Shown: positions 44,078 through 53,561 of the stretch, piece after piece
Numbering within the stretch: the stretch's first letter is position 1
How the letters are laid out: each line of letters begins with the position of its first letter
Assembly: GCF_001522865.1 (NCBI RefSeq)
Contig: NZ_LOWB01000103.1
Span: 1-64,000 of the forward strand
Direction of reading: 5' to 3'
Source of the DNA: Burkholderia sp. TSV86
GTDB lineage: Bacteria > Pseudomonadota > Gammaproteobacteria > Burkholderiales > Burkholderiaceae
DNA length: 64,000 bases
Made by a program: the position numbers and the translations under genes
Notes under the pieces: generated by a model
The model's input: the letters and a program-made list of their open reading frames with translations, nothing else
Told to the model about the DNA's origin: nothing
Databases searched by the model: none

Positions 44078-44104
44078 GCCCGCTCGCGCAGCGGGCATTT
44101 TTTT
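44078..44104 (+). terminator. Rho-independent terminator inside the transporter operon
   Basis: A stem GCCCGCT-CGCGC-AGCGGGC followed by A and seven T lies between the binding-protein gene and the ATPase gene. It starts about 130 bp after the former and ends 50 bp before the latter. It could limit ATPase/permease expression relative to the binding protein, or mark separate transcripts. Confidence 0.88.
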
Positions 44105-44154
44105 GCGTGACGCGCGGGCGATCGATTCCGGCGGACTTCGATGGAGTACAGTGC

Positions 44155-44993
<839 letters not shown>

Positions 44994-44997
<4 letters not shown>

Positions 44998-45923
44998 GCG
45001 CCCGGCCGCTGCCTCCCGTGCGGCGCGAATATGAGATCGCGCTCGATGAAACCGCATCGGCGCCGGCCGGCGCTGTTCGCGATGCCGCGCCGCACGCCGG
45101 CGGCCAGCACGCGCGGCCGCTGGCGCGCGGCGCCCGCCGTGCGTTGCTTGGCCGCCTGCGCGACGCCGGCTGGCTGCGCAAGACGGCGATCGCCATCGTA
45201 TTGATCGCGTTGTGGGAAATCGCCGCGCGCGTGCTCGACAACGATCTGCTGCTGCCGACGTTCGGCGCGACGGCGCTCGCATTCGCGCAAGGCATTGCGA
45301 GCGGCGAGCTGCCGGCGAAGATCGCGGTGTCGCTATCGGTGCTGTTGCGCGGCTATGCGCTCGGCGTGGGCTGCGCATTCGCGTTGACCGCGCTGGCGGT
45401 ATCGACGCGTATCGGTCGCGATCTGCTGACGATGCTGACCGCGATGTTCAATCCGCTACCGTCGATCGCGCTGCTGCCGCTCGCGCTGCTGTGGTTCGGC
45501 CTCGGCAGCGGCAGTCTGCTATTCGTGCTCGTCCATGCGGTGCTCTGGCCGCTCGCGCTCAATACGTTCGCGGGTTTCCAGGCTGTGCCCGCGACGCTGC
45601 GCATGGTCGGCCGCAACTACGGGCTGACGGGGCTGCGCCACGTCGTCGCGATCCTGATTCCGGCCGCGCTGCCGTCGATTCTCGCGGGTCTGCGCGTCGG
45701 CTGGGCGTTTGCGTGGCGCACGCTGATCGCGGCCGAGCTGGTGTTCGGCGCGAGCGCGGGCGGCGGCCTCGGCTGGTACATATTCCAGAACCGCAATGAG
45801 CTTTATACCGATCGCGTGTTCGCCGGGCTCGCCGCGGTGATCGTGATCGGTCTGCTGGTCGAGCACGGCGTGTTCGACGTGCTCGAGCGTGTGACGGTCC
45901 GGCGCTGGGGCGCGCAGCATTGA
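44994..45923 (+). CDS. ABC transporter permease (TauC/SsuC-like)
   Basis: A 309-residue permease. An unusual ~60-residue polar N-terminal tail precedes six helices. TAMFNPLPSIALLPLALLWFGLG and RMVGRNYGLTGLRHVVAILIPAALPSIL (the EAA loop) are family hallmarks, as is GLRVGWAFAWRTLIAAELVFG. It forms an importer with the ATPase and the binding protein upstream. The ATGA overlap with the ATPase gene shows coupling. Confidence 0.92.
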
Positions 45924-46115
45924 GCGTGGCGCGTGGGTGCGTCATAGCAGAAATATTGCTGAGTACAGCAGCATTTATTGGTTCGAAAAGGGTGCATGCA
46001 CTGTTACGGTGACGGGCTCGCAGCGGCGACGCCGCTGCGCCGACTCCCGAGCCGATGCACGTCGCGCGCCGGCCCGCCGGATAAACCACAAGGCTCCATC
46101 AGAGAGATTGCACCA

Positions 46116-46931
46116 ATGAAACTCAAGACACTCGCTACCTGGCTCGTCGGCTGCTCGCTGATCGCGGCTCATGCCGCCGCGCACGCGGACCGTCTGGACG
46201 ACATCAAGAAAGCCGGCGTGCTGCGCGTCGCGACGTTCGACAGCAACCCGCCGTTCGGTTTCGTCGATCCGAAGACGAACCAGATCGTCGGCCTGGACGT
46301 GGACTACGCGCAAGCGCTGGCTGACAAGCTCGGCGTCAAGCTGAAGCTGCAGCCGACCAATCCCGCGAATCGCATTCCGTTCCTCACGTCGGGCAAGGTC
46401 GATCTCGTGCTCGCGAACTTCACGATCACCGACGAGCGTGCGAAGCAGATCGACTTCAGCATTCCGTACTTCGCGTCCGGCACGCAGTTCATTTCGAAGA
46501 AGGGCGTGCTGAAATCGCCGGATCAACTGAACGCGCTGCGTATCGGCGCGGACAAGGGCACGACGAACGAGATCGTCGTGCGCGAGAAGTATCCGAAGGC
46601 AACGATCGTCGCCTACGACGACACGCCGTTCGCATTCGCCGCGCTGCGCGCGGGCAACGTGCAGGCGATCACGCAGGACGGCCCGAAGCTGATCGGCTTG
46701 CTGGCGAACGTGCCGGATCGGCAGAACTATGAAGTGTCGTCGTTCGCTATTTCGAGCGATTACATGGGCGTGGGCATTCCGAAGGGCGAGACGCGGCTCG
46801 TCGCGTTCGTCAACGAGACGCTCAAGGGACTCGAATCGAGCGGGCGAGCGGCGCGGATTTACGATGCGTGGTTCGGCCCGGCCACCAAGACGCCGCTCGC
46901 GCGCATCTTCAAAATCGGCGACAAGAGCTGA
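46116..46931 (+). CDS. Amino-acid ABC transporter substrate-binding protein
   Basis: A 271-residue family 3 solute-binding protein. The signal peptide ends near AAHA-DRL (residue 24). DDIKKAGVLRVATFDSNPPFGFVDPKT, VGLDVDYAQALADKLGV and VDLVLANFTITDERAKQIDFS are the polar amino-acid binding hallmarks. ATG at 46116 is the canonical MKLKTLATWLVG signal start. It is followed by two permease genes, so an amino acid such as glutamate, glutamine or cystine is likely; no ATPase gene is present beside them. Confidence 0.92.
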   Translation: MKLKTLATWLVGCSLIAAHAAAHADRLDDIKKAGVLRVATFDSNPPFGFVDPKTNQIVGLDVDYAQALADKLGVKLKLQPTNPANRIPFLTSGKVDLVLANFTITDERAKQIDFSIPYFASGTQFISKKGVLKSPDQLNALRIGADKGTTNEIVVREKYPKATIVAYDDTPFAFAALRAGNVQAITQDGPKLIGLLANVPDRQNYEVSSFAISSDYMGVGIPKGETRLVAFVNETLKGLESSGRAARIYDAWFGPATKTPLARIFKIGDKS

Positions 46932-47110
46932 TCCGGATCTGACGTTCGGCCGGGGCGTTCGATCCGGACGTTCAATCTTCGCATCCGCCCCGGCGTTGGA
47001 TCGACGATGCGTGCTCATGCACGCCATGCCGCGGCGCGCGCCGTATCGATGCGCACCGCGGCGCTTGCGAAGGAACCAACGGCCGCGTTCCGGCGGCCCA
47101 TGCAAACGAA

Positions 47111-47839
47111 ATGGATGGCTGGCTCGCTCCGAAGTATCTGATGTGGCTGTGGCAGGGTTTTCTGCTGACGCTGGGTTTGTCGCTCGCGGCGGCCGTGGCC
47201 GCGACGCTCGCGGGTTTTGCGCTCGCGCTCACGCGCGATGCGAGGGCCGCGCTGCCAGCGCGCGCCGTGGCCGCGTACATTGTCGCGTTCCGCAACACGC
47301 CGCTCGTCGTGCAACTGCTGTTTTGGTATTTCGGCGTGGCGTCGCTGCTGCCGGAGCACGCGATGGCGTGGCTCAATGCGCGGCATGCATGGACGTGGGG
47401 CGGCGTCACGCTCGTGCAGTGGCCGTCGTTCGAATTCGTCGCCGGCTGGATCGGACTGAGCCTCTATACCAGCGCGTTCGTTGCCGAGGAATTTCAAGCG
47501 GGCATTCGCGGCGTGCCGCAGGGGCAGCGTGACGCGGCGAGCGCGCTTGGGCTCACGCCGCAGCAGACGTTTCGCTTCGTCGTGCTGCCGCAGGCGGTGC
47601 GCATCGCGTTGCCGCCGCTGTTCGGTCAATACATGAATCTGATCAAGAATTCGTCGTTGACGATGGCCATCGGTGTCGCTGAGCTGTCGTATGCGTCGCG
47701 GCAGGTTGAAACCGAGACGTTTAAGACCTTCGCGGCGTTCGGCGTGGCGAGCGTGCTGTACATCGCGGCGGTCGCGGCCGTCGAGGCGCTCGCGCAATGG
47801 AGCGTCATGCGGCGCGAGCGCGCATTCACCGGGCGCTGA
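47111..47839 (+). CDS. Amino-acid ABC transporter permease
   Basis: A 242-residue HisM/GltJ-type permease. FLLTLGLSLAAAVAATLAGFALAL, AYIVAFRNTPLVVQLLFWYFG and the EAA loop GVPQGQRDAASALGLTPQQTFRFVVLPQAVRIALP define the family. LIKNSSLTMAIGVAELSYASRQVE is GltJ-like. It is followed directly (2 bp) by a second permease. About 180 bp separate it from the binding-protein gene. Confidence 0.93.
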   Translation: MDGWLAPKYLMWLWQGFLLTLGLSLAAAVAATLAGFALALTRDARAALPARAVAAYIVAFRNTPLVVQLLFWYFGVASLLPEHAMAWLNARHAWTWGGVTLVQWPSFEFVAGWIGLSLYTSAFVAEEFQAGIRGVPQGQRDAASALGLTPQQTFRFVVLPQAVRIALPPLFGQYMNLIKNSSLTMAIGVAELSYASRQVETETFKTFAAFGVASVLYIAAVAAVEALAQWSVMRRERAFTGR

Positions 47840-47841
47840 CG

Positions 47842-48603
47842 ATGGACTGGCCGATACTCTTCGACAATCTTCCGTATCTGCTGATCGGCGCGTTTCCCGA
47901 CGGCCCGCTCGGCGGCGCCGCGCTGTCGCTCGTGCTGGCGATTGCCTCGGCGCTCGCGTCGGCCGTGCTCGGCGTCGCACTTGGCGTGGCGCTCGCGCTG
48001 TCGAGCGGCGCGGTGCGCGGCGCGCTCGTTGTCGTGATCGGCTTTTTCCGGGCGATTCCGGTGCTGATGCTGATCTTCTGGACGTACTTTCTGCTGCCGG
48101 TGCTGCTGCATGCGGATGTGCCGGGGCTCGCGGCCGTGGTGAGCGCGCTGTCGCTGATCGGCGGCGCCTATCTTGCGCATTCGGTGCATGCCGGCATTCG
48201 CGCGGCGGGGGCCGGGCAGTGGCAGGCGGGCCTGTCGCTCGGGCTCACGCGCTGGCAGACGGTCCGTTACGTGCTGTTGCCGCAGGCGGTGCGGATCATG
48301 ACGCCGTCGTTCGTCAATCAGTGGGTATCGCTCGTGAAGGACACTTCGCTCGCGTATATCGTCGGCGTGCCGGAGCTGTCGTTCGTCGCGACGCAGATCA
48401 ACAACCGGCTGATGGTGTATCCCGCGCAGATTTTCTTCTTCGTTGGCGTCATTTATCTGGTGCTCTGCACGACACTGGATTTCGCGGCGACACGGCTGCT
48501 CGCGCGCCGCCGCACGCGGCCGCCCGCACCGGAGCAACCGGCCGCGGCGTGCGCTGCCGCATCCGATGCGCGCGCTTCATGGCAACGTCACGACGCGGCA
48601 TAG
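47842..48603 (+). CDS. Amino-acid ABC transporter permease (second subunit)
   Basis: A 253-residue GltK-type permease. AALSLVLAIASALASAVLGVALGVALAL, GFFRAIPVLMLIFWTYFLLP and the EAA loop AGQWQAGLSLGLTRWQTVRYVLLPQAVRIMTP are typical. The last ~35 residues are a polar Pro/Ala-rich tail. Its 3' end overlaps the convergent M23 peptidase gene by 16 bases. No ATP-binding gene follows, so the ATPase must come from elsewhere. Confidence 0.93.
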   Translation: MDWPILFDNLPYLLIGAFPDGPLGGAALSLVLAIASALASAVLGVALGVALALSSGAVRGALVVVIGFFRAIPVLMLIFWTYFLLPVLLHADVPGLAAVVSALSLIGGAYLAHSVHAGIRAAGAGQWQAGLSLGLTRWQTVRYVLLPQAVRIMTPSFVNQWVSLVKDTSLAYIVGVPELSFVATQINNRLMVYPAQIFFFVGVIYLVLCTTLDFAATRLLARRRTRPPAPEQPAAACAAASDARASWQRHDAA

Positions 48604-50054
48604 TGCGCGGCGAAGATCGCACGCAGTGTCGATGCGCCGGTTGTGCCGGTCGCGAAAGCGGACCACAGCGGCGCGTCGACACGCGCAAGCCCGGGCCGCC
48701 GCGTATCGTTTGCCGCGAGCCGCAGGCGCGTCTCGCTTGCCACGCGCCGGAACGCGTCGAGCTGCATCGCCGACAGCGTGTGCTGCGCGTTCGCGAGCGC
48801 GACGAGCGGATCGACCGGCTGATCGTCGATGCGGACCTCGAAATGCAAGTGCGGCCCGGTGGCCGCGCCCGTCGAGCCCACCGCGCCGACCCGTTGCCCC
48901 TGGGCGACGGGCATGCCGACCTCGAGCCCCGGCGCGAACGCCGACAGGTGCGCGTAATAGGTCGACGTCCGATCCGGATGGTCGATCACGACGTATTTGC
49001 CGTAGCCTTCGGGATCGGTGCCGATGAACGACACGACGCCGGCCGCCGCCGCATCGACGGGCGCGCCGGCCGGCGCGACGAGATCGACGCCGGTGTGCAT
49101 CTGCAATTCCTGGGTGATCGGATGAATGCGCTCGCCGAAGTACGAACTGATGCGTGTGCTGACGACGGGCTCGACGAGCGACGGCGCATCGAGCGGCTGG
49201 CCGTCGAATGCGTAATACGCGCCGGCTGTCGCGCCCGGCGGCTTGAACCAGAGCATGCCGAATGTGCGGCCCGCGACGCGCAGATCGAGCGCGACCACGT
49301 GCGGCCGGCGCGGCGTGGCCGCATCGGGTGTATCGGCCGCGTCGGGAGCGGCCGATGTGCCCGAGTTCGGCGCGGAATCGAATGCGATCCGGTAATAGTC
49401 GCCCGGCTGCGCGCTCGCGTGCGCTTTCACGCGATTCATGATCAGATCGCCGATCTGAATGCGCACTTCAGGCGGCAGATCGATCTGGTTCAGCGTATCG
49501 GCGAGCGACTGCTCGATCGCGCCGGTGCGCACGCCGCTCGTGGCCGGCGTAAAGGCCGGGACGGCGAGCGAGAACGCGCCGACGTCGTAGCCGAGGAGTT
49601 CGCTGTGGTGTTCAGCGAGCGGCGCGAAAAGGCCCGGCCGCGCCACGCCGGACGGCGCGGGGCGGCTGGCCGGCGCGAAACCGGCGCCGGCCGGCAGCGC
49701 GTCGCCCAGCAGGTCGGGCCACGCGGCGCCCGCCTGAGCGCCGGCTGACGCCGCGCGTTGATCGATGATCTGCTCCAGCTCGGCTGTCACATAGCGCTGC
49801 GCGCTGGGGAACGGCGCGTCGGCGAGCACGCGCTGCGGCGCGCGCGCGGCATCGCGCGTTGACGTCGCGGGCGGCTTCGACACCGCTGGCAGCGCGGCGA
49901 TGCCGAATGCGATCAGCGCGCCGATCGCGCTGGCAGTGGACAACTTGCGCTTGAATGCGGGCGGGCGCGGCAACGAGGCCGACGATCCTGCGGCGTGCGC
50001 GGTTTCATCGGCGGAAACGGTATGCAAGGATGGCTTGGCCAAAAGAATCCACAT
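48588..50054 (-). CDS. M23-family metallopeptidase (LytM type), membrane-anchored
   Basis: A 488-residue envelope protein. One transmembrane anchor lies at about residues 39-58 (LSTASAIGALIAFGIAALP). The catalytic LytM domain is near residues 320-425: the first zinc ligands are in MHTGVDLVAPAGAP (HxxxD), the later ones in GPHLHFEVRI (HxH). GKYVVIDHPDRTSTYYAHLS is also typical. It probably cuts peptidoglycan cross-links or acts in envelope remodelling. The gene converges on the permease and overlaps it by 16 bases. Confidence 0.92.
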   Translation of the reverse strand: MWILLAKPSLHTVSADETAHAAGSSASLPRPPAFKRKLSTASAIGALIAFGIAALPAVSKPPATSTRDAARAPQRVLADAPFPSAQRYVTAELEQIIDQRAASAGAQAGAAWPDLLGDALPAGAGFAPASRPAPSGVARPGLFAPLAEHHSELLGYDVGAFSLAVPAFTPATSGVRTGAIEQSLADTLNQIDLPPEVRIQIGDLIMNRVKAHASAQPGDYYRIAFDSAPNSGTSAAPDAADTPDAATPRRPHVVALDLRVAGRTFGMLWFKPPGATAGAYYAFDGQPLDAPSLVEPVVSTRISSYFGERIHPITQELQMHTGVDLVAPAGAPVDAAAAGVVSFIGTDPEGYGKYVVIDHPDRTSTYYAHLSAFAPGLEVGMPVAQGQRVGAVGSTGAATGPHLHFEVRIDDQPVDPLVALANAQHTLSAMQLDAFRRVASETRLRLAANDTRRPGLARVDAPLWSAFATGTTGASTLRAIFAAHYAAS

Positions 50055-50148
50055 CCTTTAAAAATGCGTGGTTCGATCGAATAGGGGGTGGGTATGCGGC
50101 TGCGGACAGACTCGCGTCAAGCGAGCCGGCAGTGCAAGGCGTTCAACG

Positions 50149-50183
50149 TAACGGGGCACGATCTTCGTGATCGTGCCCCATTA
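50149..50183. repeat. Long hairpin-forming inverted repeat
   Basis: GTAA-C-GGGGCACGATC at 50149-50163 and GATCGTGCCCC-A-TTAC at 50169-50183 pair with one mismatch around a TTCGT loop. No T-run follows on either strand. It could act as a stem-loop terminator without T tract, an mRNA stabiliser or a protein site. Confidence 0.7.
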
Positions 50184-50187
50184 CGCC

Positions 50188-50228
50188 CCGTTCGGCCCAG
50201 CGACGCGGACCTGGTCCGCTCCGAACGG
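50188..50228. repeat. Nested inverted repeats
   Basis: An outer pair CCGTTCGG (50188-50195) / CCGAACGG (50221-50228) encloses a second, perfect pair GCGGACC-T-GGTCCGC at 50205-50219. Together with the repeat just to the left they make an 80-bp structured block. Confidence 0.6.
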
Positions 50229-50446
50229 CGACCCGGTTCCGGACGGTTGAAACCCGCCGGGTGAATCGACGCCGTACTGAGTGACAGTGCGATGCGCGCA
50301 ATTGTTCCTGACGGCGGGCGATTTTGTCCGGGTGTGGAACCTGGCGCGCATTTGATGCGCCAGGCCGTCCGAAAGGACCGCGCCGGTTGGGGCCGTCGGC
50401 CGCCGCCCGGCCGCCTGCCGCTTGCGGGTGAGCCGGATGAACCGGC

Positions 50447-51361
50447 TCACTGGCTCACCGCCGCCGCTCGCGGAGACCCAGGTTCGCCGCCGCGCGGTGG
50501 CGATGCGTCGGCGTCGAGCCTCAGCCGCGCGGCGAAGACCGCGTAGCGCGGATCGGATCGCGCGCGCCATTGAACCGTCTGGATAAATCGCGCGGAGACT
50601 GGATCAGGGGGCCGCGCTATACGCCTGAGCCGCCGGATCAAGTTCGTCTCCCGCGGCACGCGCGCCAGGTCCGCTGCCTCGGCAGCTTCAAAGCCGTGTT
50701 GCTGGAAGAACAGCGCCTGCTGAAATCCGTCTGCGCGAGGCGGGGGCGGGACGTCGATGCCCGCGATCGCTGCTGCATGGCGCGCGCTCACGCCAAGCCG
50801 ATGAAGACGCTCGAAATAGGGCCAGCCGGGCTCGTCCGGCAACGCCGACAAGCCCGCCGCGTTGGCGGCAGGCTTCGGCCGGATGCCGGCGCTCAAGAGC
50901 CGGTTCAGATAAGTCCCGTCCGATTCTCCCGGCAAACGCCCAAGCTTAGCGGCCGCGCCGCGCAAACGGGCCGGCAGCGCGTCGAGATCGCCCGTTTCGT
51001 AATTGCCGATCAACGTGAGTTTCTTGGGGCGGCTGAAATGCCCGCTCGACAACAGTTGCCGCAACTCGGTGCGGTCCGTGATCAGCAGCGCCGCGTTGTT
51101 CTCGGCGGCCTGTTTCAACCGGGAGTGAGCGACGCGCATGTTTTTGCGCCCGTCCGGGCCGGCGTGGCCGGCGATTTTCGTCAAGATTTCGGCCGGAAGA
51201 TCCGTTATCCGTCTGGCGCTCGGGCGGGAAAGCTCCGCGAGGCTCGGCGACGCCGTTGGCTGCGCCGGGCAAGGCGCGGGCGCGCCGCGCGTGATCCCGG
51301 CGGCGGGCGGGAGAGCAGACGCTGGCGCAAGTGCAGGCGGGCAGGGTGTGGATGGTTTCAT
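50447..51361 (-). CDS. F-box-like domain protein, possible secreted effector
   Basis: A 304-residue soluble protein. Residues 1-50 are Pro/Ala/Ser-rich and probably disordered. Residues 51-93 read RITDLPAEILTKIAGHAG then GRKNMRVAHSRLKQAAENNA, which fits the F-box pattern LPxEIL-xxI...V-xxR-L. After it comes LTLIGNYETGDLDALPARLRG, vaguely leucine-rich-repeat-like, and an Arg/Ala-rich helical rest. F-box proteins dock to Skp1 in eukaryotic ubiquitin ligases; bacteria with such domains usually deliver them into host cells. GAGG precedes the ATG. No secretion signal can be proven, and the domain call rests on one motif. Confidence 0.6.
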   Translation of the reverse strand: MKPSTPCPPALAPASALPPAAGITRGAPAPCPAQPTASPSLAELSRPSARRITDLPAEILTKIAGHAGPDGRKNMRVAHSRLKQAAENNAALLITDRTELRQLLSSGHFSRPKKLTLIGNYETGDLDALPARLRGAAAKLGRLPGESDGTYLNRLLSAGIRPKPAANAAGLSALPDEPGWPYFERLHRLGVSARHAAAIAGIDVPPPPRADGFQQALFFQQHGFEAAEAADLARVPRETNLIRRLRRIARPPDPVSARFIQTVQWRARSDPRYAVFAARLRLDADASPPRGGEPGSPRAAAVSQ

Positions 51362-51558
51362 GAGGGCCTCGAATTCGGACGACGCACGATACGCGCGCCG
51401 ATGCCCGCGGCGGGCCGCCCGTGCGAAAAAGGGCGGGGCCGGTGCGAAATGACGCGGCTCGCTTGGCGGTGCATCGGCTTGGGTCTGTGCTTGGGCTCGG
51501 GCCTGAGCCTAAACCTGAGCCCCGGCCCGCGCGCCATCGCGCCGTCGCGCCATCGCCG

Positions 51559-52224
51559 TCAGTCCGCGCGTGCGTGCCGAGGCGGCGCATCGGCGTCGCG
51601 CAGCCGCAGCGCGGCGGACGTGCGCAACGTATCGATGCCCGCGTCCAGCATCGCGTCGGCGTCGCGCCAGCGATCGCCGCGCAGACGGGTGGTCCAGATC
51701 ATCGAGCCGAAGATGCCTTCGAGCAGCGACAGGAAATACACGCCGGCCAGATGGATATCGAGCGCGGCATTGAGTTCGCCCGACGTCACCGCGCGCCGCA
51801 ACAGGGCCTTGGCGATCCTGAGCGTCTGCAGTTCGTACAGCGCGCGCCGGCGCAGCACCGGCGCGTTTTCGTCGCTTTGCTCGCACTTCAGGTAGAGGAT
51901 TTCGAGCACGCGCTGCATCGAGCCGGGCTCGCCGCACTGATGCAGATAGTGCGATGCGGCCAGGCGCAGCGTGTGCAGCGCGGGCCGCTCGTCGGACAAT
52001 TCGAAGCCCGCGACCGCGCGCGAGAACGCCCGGTCGCACATCGCGACGCACACCTCGATCTTGTTCTTGAAATGCCCATATATCGCACCGCGCGACATGC
52101 CGGCCGCTTCCGCGAAATCGGCCATCGCGGTTTGCCCGATCCCTTTTTCAAGCAGCACGAGTTCGGCGGCGTCGAGAATCCGATGCTTCGTGTTCAGTGA
52201 TTCTTCACGCGTTTTGCGGGCCAT
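51559..52224 (-). CDS. amrR: TetR-family repressor of the AmrAB-OprA pump
   Basis: A 221-residue TetR regulator. The DNA-binding part is TKHRILDAAELVLLEKGIGQTAMADFAEAAGMSRGAIYGHFKNK (HTH at about 28-52; FAEAAGMSRGAIYGHFKNK is the recognition region). The C-terminal domain has helices around LHTLRLAASHYLHQ and YLKCEQSDENAPVLRRR, like AcrR/AmrR. It is divergent from amrA with a 137-bp gap that holds a 20-bp palindrome. Mutation of such repressors typically raises pump expression in relatives; here this is family knowledge. Confidence 0.92.
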   Translation of the reverse strand: MARKTREESLNTKHRILDAAELVLLEKGIGQTAMADFAEAAGMSRGAIYGHFKNKIEVCVAMCDRAFSRAVAGFELSDERPALHTLRLAASHYLHQCGEPGSMQRVLEILYLKCEQSDENAPVLRRRALYELQTLRIAKALLRRAVTSGELNAALDIHLAGVYFLSLLEGIFGSMIWTTRLRGDRWRDADAMLDAGIDTLRTSAALRLRDADAPPRHARAD

Positions 52225-52293
52225 GTGGGTCGATTCTCCCTTGCTTTCGAATGGTTGTCGCTTTCTTGCGACATGCTGTCAATCAGGAGTATT

Positions 52294-52313
52294 TAATCAA
52301 TCGTGACTGATTA
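52294..52313. promoter_or_regulatory. Candidate AmrR operator
   Basis: TAATCAATCGTGACTGATTA is a 20-bp inverted repeat (9-bp arms, one mismatch, GT centre) between the divergent amrR and amrA genes, about 50 bp before the amrA start. A palindrome of this size at this place fits a TetR-family operator controlling both genes. Confidence 0.65.
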
Positions 52314-52361
52314 TAATCGATCGCCCTGACCGGCTCCCATTCGCGCGGGGTCGAATGAATC

Positions 52362-53537
52362 ATGAGGAAAACAATGACAGACCGACGGGCGCGCACGCGC
52401 CGAATCTGGCTGGCGTTCGCCGTCGCGGCGCTGGCCGCCGGCTGCGGCAAACACGATGACGGCGACGCGGCCGCGCCGCGCGATGCGGCCGTGGTGACGG
52501 TTGCCAAGACGCCGGTGCCGCTGACGGTCGAACTACCGGGCCGGCTCGACGCGTACCGGCAGGCCGAAGTGCGGGCGCGGGTCGCGGGCATCGTCACGGC
52601 GCGAACCTATGAAGAGGGGCAGGAGGTCAAGCGCGGCGCCGTGCTGTTCAGGATCGATCCCGCGCCGTTCAAGGCGGCGCGCGATGCGGCGGCCGGCGCG
52701 CTCGAGAAGGCGCAGGCCGCATATCTCGCCGCGCAGGACAAGCGCCGCCGCTACGACGATCTGGTGCGCGACCGGGCGGTCAGCGAGCGCGACCATACCG
52801 AGGCGCTAGCCGACGAGCGTCAGGCGCGCGCCGCCGTCGCGTCCGCGCGTGCCGAGCTGGCGCGCGCGCAGTTGCAGCTCGGCTACGCGAGCGTCACCGC
52901 GCCGATCGACGGCCGCGCGCGCCGCGCGCTCGTCACGGAGGGCGCGCTCGTCGGCCAGGATCAGGCCACGCCGCTCACGACCGTCGAGCAGCTCGATCCG
53001 ATTTACGTGAACTTCTCGCAGCCGGCCGCCGAGGTCGAGGCGCTGCGGCGCGCGGTGAAAAGCGGCCGCGCGGCGGGCATCGCGCAGCAGGACGTCGAGG
53101 TGACGCTGATACGCCCGGATGGCAGCGTGTACGAGCGCAAGGGCAAATTGCTGTTCGCGGATCTCGCGGTCGATCCGTCCACCGACACGGTCGCGATGCG
53201 CGCGCTTTTTCCGAACCCCGAGCGTGAATTGCTGCCGGGCGCGTATGTGCGCATCGCGCTCGATCGCGCGATCGAGCGCGATGCGGTGCTCGTGCCGCGC
53301 GACGCGCTGCTGCGCACGGCCGACGGCGCGAGCGTCAAGGTCGTCGACGCGAACGGCAAGGTGCGCGACGTGGCGGTCGACGCGTCGCGAATGAAGGGCG
53401 GTGACTGGATCGTCACGCGCGGGCTGGCCGGCGGCGAGCGCGTCGTCGTGAGCGACGCCGCGCAATTCGACGCGGGCGCGAGCGTGAAGGCGCTCGAGCG
53501 CGCCGCCGCCGCGCGGCCGGCTTCGGCGCCGCGCTAA
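52362..53537 (+). CDS. amrA: RND efflux periplasmic adaptor AmrA
   Basis: A 391-residue membrane-fusion lipoprotein. The lipobox is LAAGC with Cys28. The family start TVELPGRLDAYRQAEVRARVAGIV and the lipoyl/hairpin segments GQEVKRGAVLFRIDPAPFKAA and LQLGYASVTAPIDGRARRAL are typical of AcrA/MexA. It bridges the AmrB pump and OprA. A second ATG 12 bases downstream is possible. It is divergent from amrR and followed by amrB after 24 bp. Confidence 0.95.
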   Translation: MRKTMTDRRARTRRIWLAFAVAALAAGCGKHDDGDAAAPRDAAVVTVAKTPVPLTVELPGRLDAYRQAEVRARVAGIVTARTYEEGQEVKRGAVLFRIDPAPFKAARDAAAGALEKAQAAYLAAQDKRRRYDDLVRDRAVSERDHTEALADERQARAAVASARAELARAQLQLGYASVTAPIDGRARRALVTEGALVGQDQATPLTTVEQLDPIYVNFSQPAAEVEALRRAVKSGRAAGIAQQDVEVTLIRPDGSVYERKGKLLFADLAVDPSTDTVAMRALFPNPERELLPGAYVRIALDRAIERDAVLVPRDALLRTADGASVKVVDANGKVRDVAVDASRMKGGDWIVTRGLAGGERVVVSDAAQFDAGASVKALERAAAARPASAPR

Positions 53538-53561
53538 ATCTGACAAGCATCGTTTTCGATC

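Larger units (their letters stand above)
50055..50446. other. Intergenic region with strong nested inverted repeats
   Basis: A 392-bp gap between the end of the F-box-like gene and the start of the M23 peptidase gene, both on the minus strand. No credible gene is seen. It contains at least two prominent inverted-repeat structures, listed separately. Confidence 0.6.

Noticed and set aside
51424-51448. TTCG...TTCG pair upstream of the F-box-like gene, resembling a type III secretion hrp_II box
   Set aside because: The spacing is 17 bases instead of the required 16, and the pattern is short, so it cannot be claimed as a type III regulon site.
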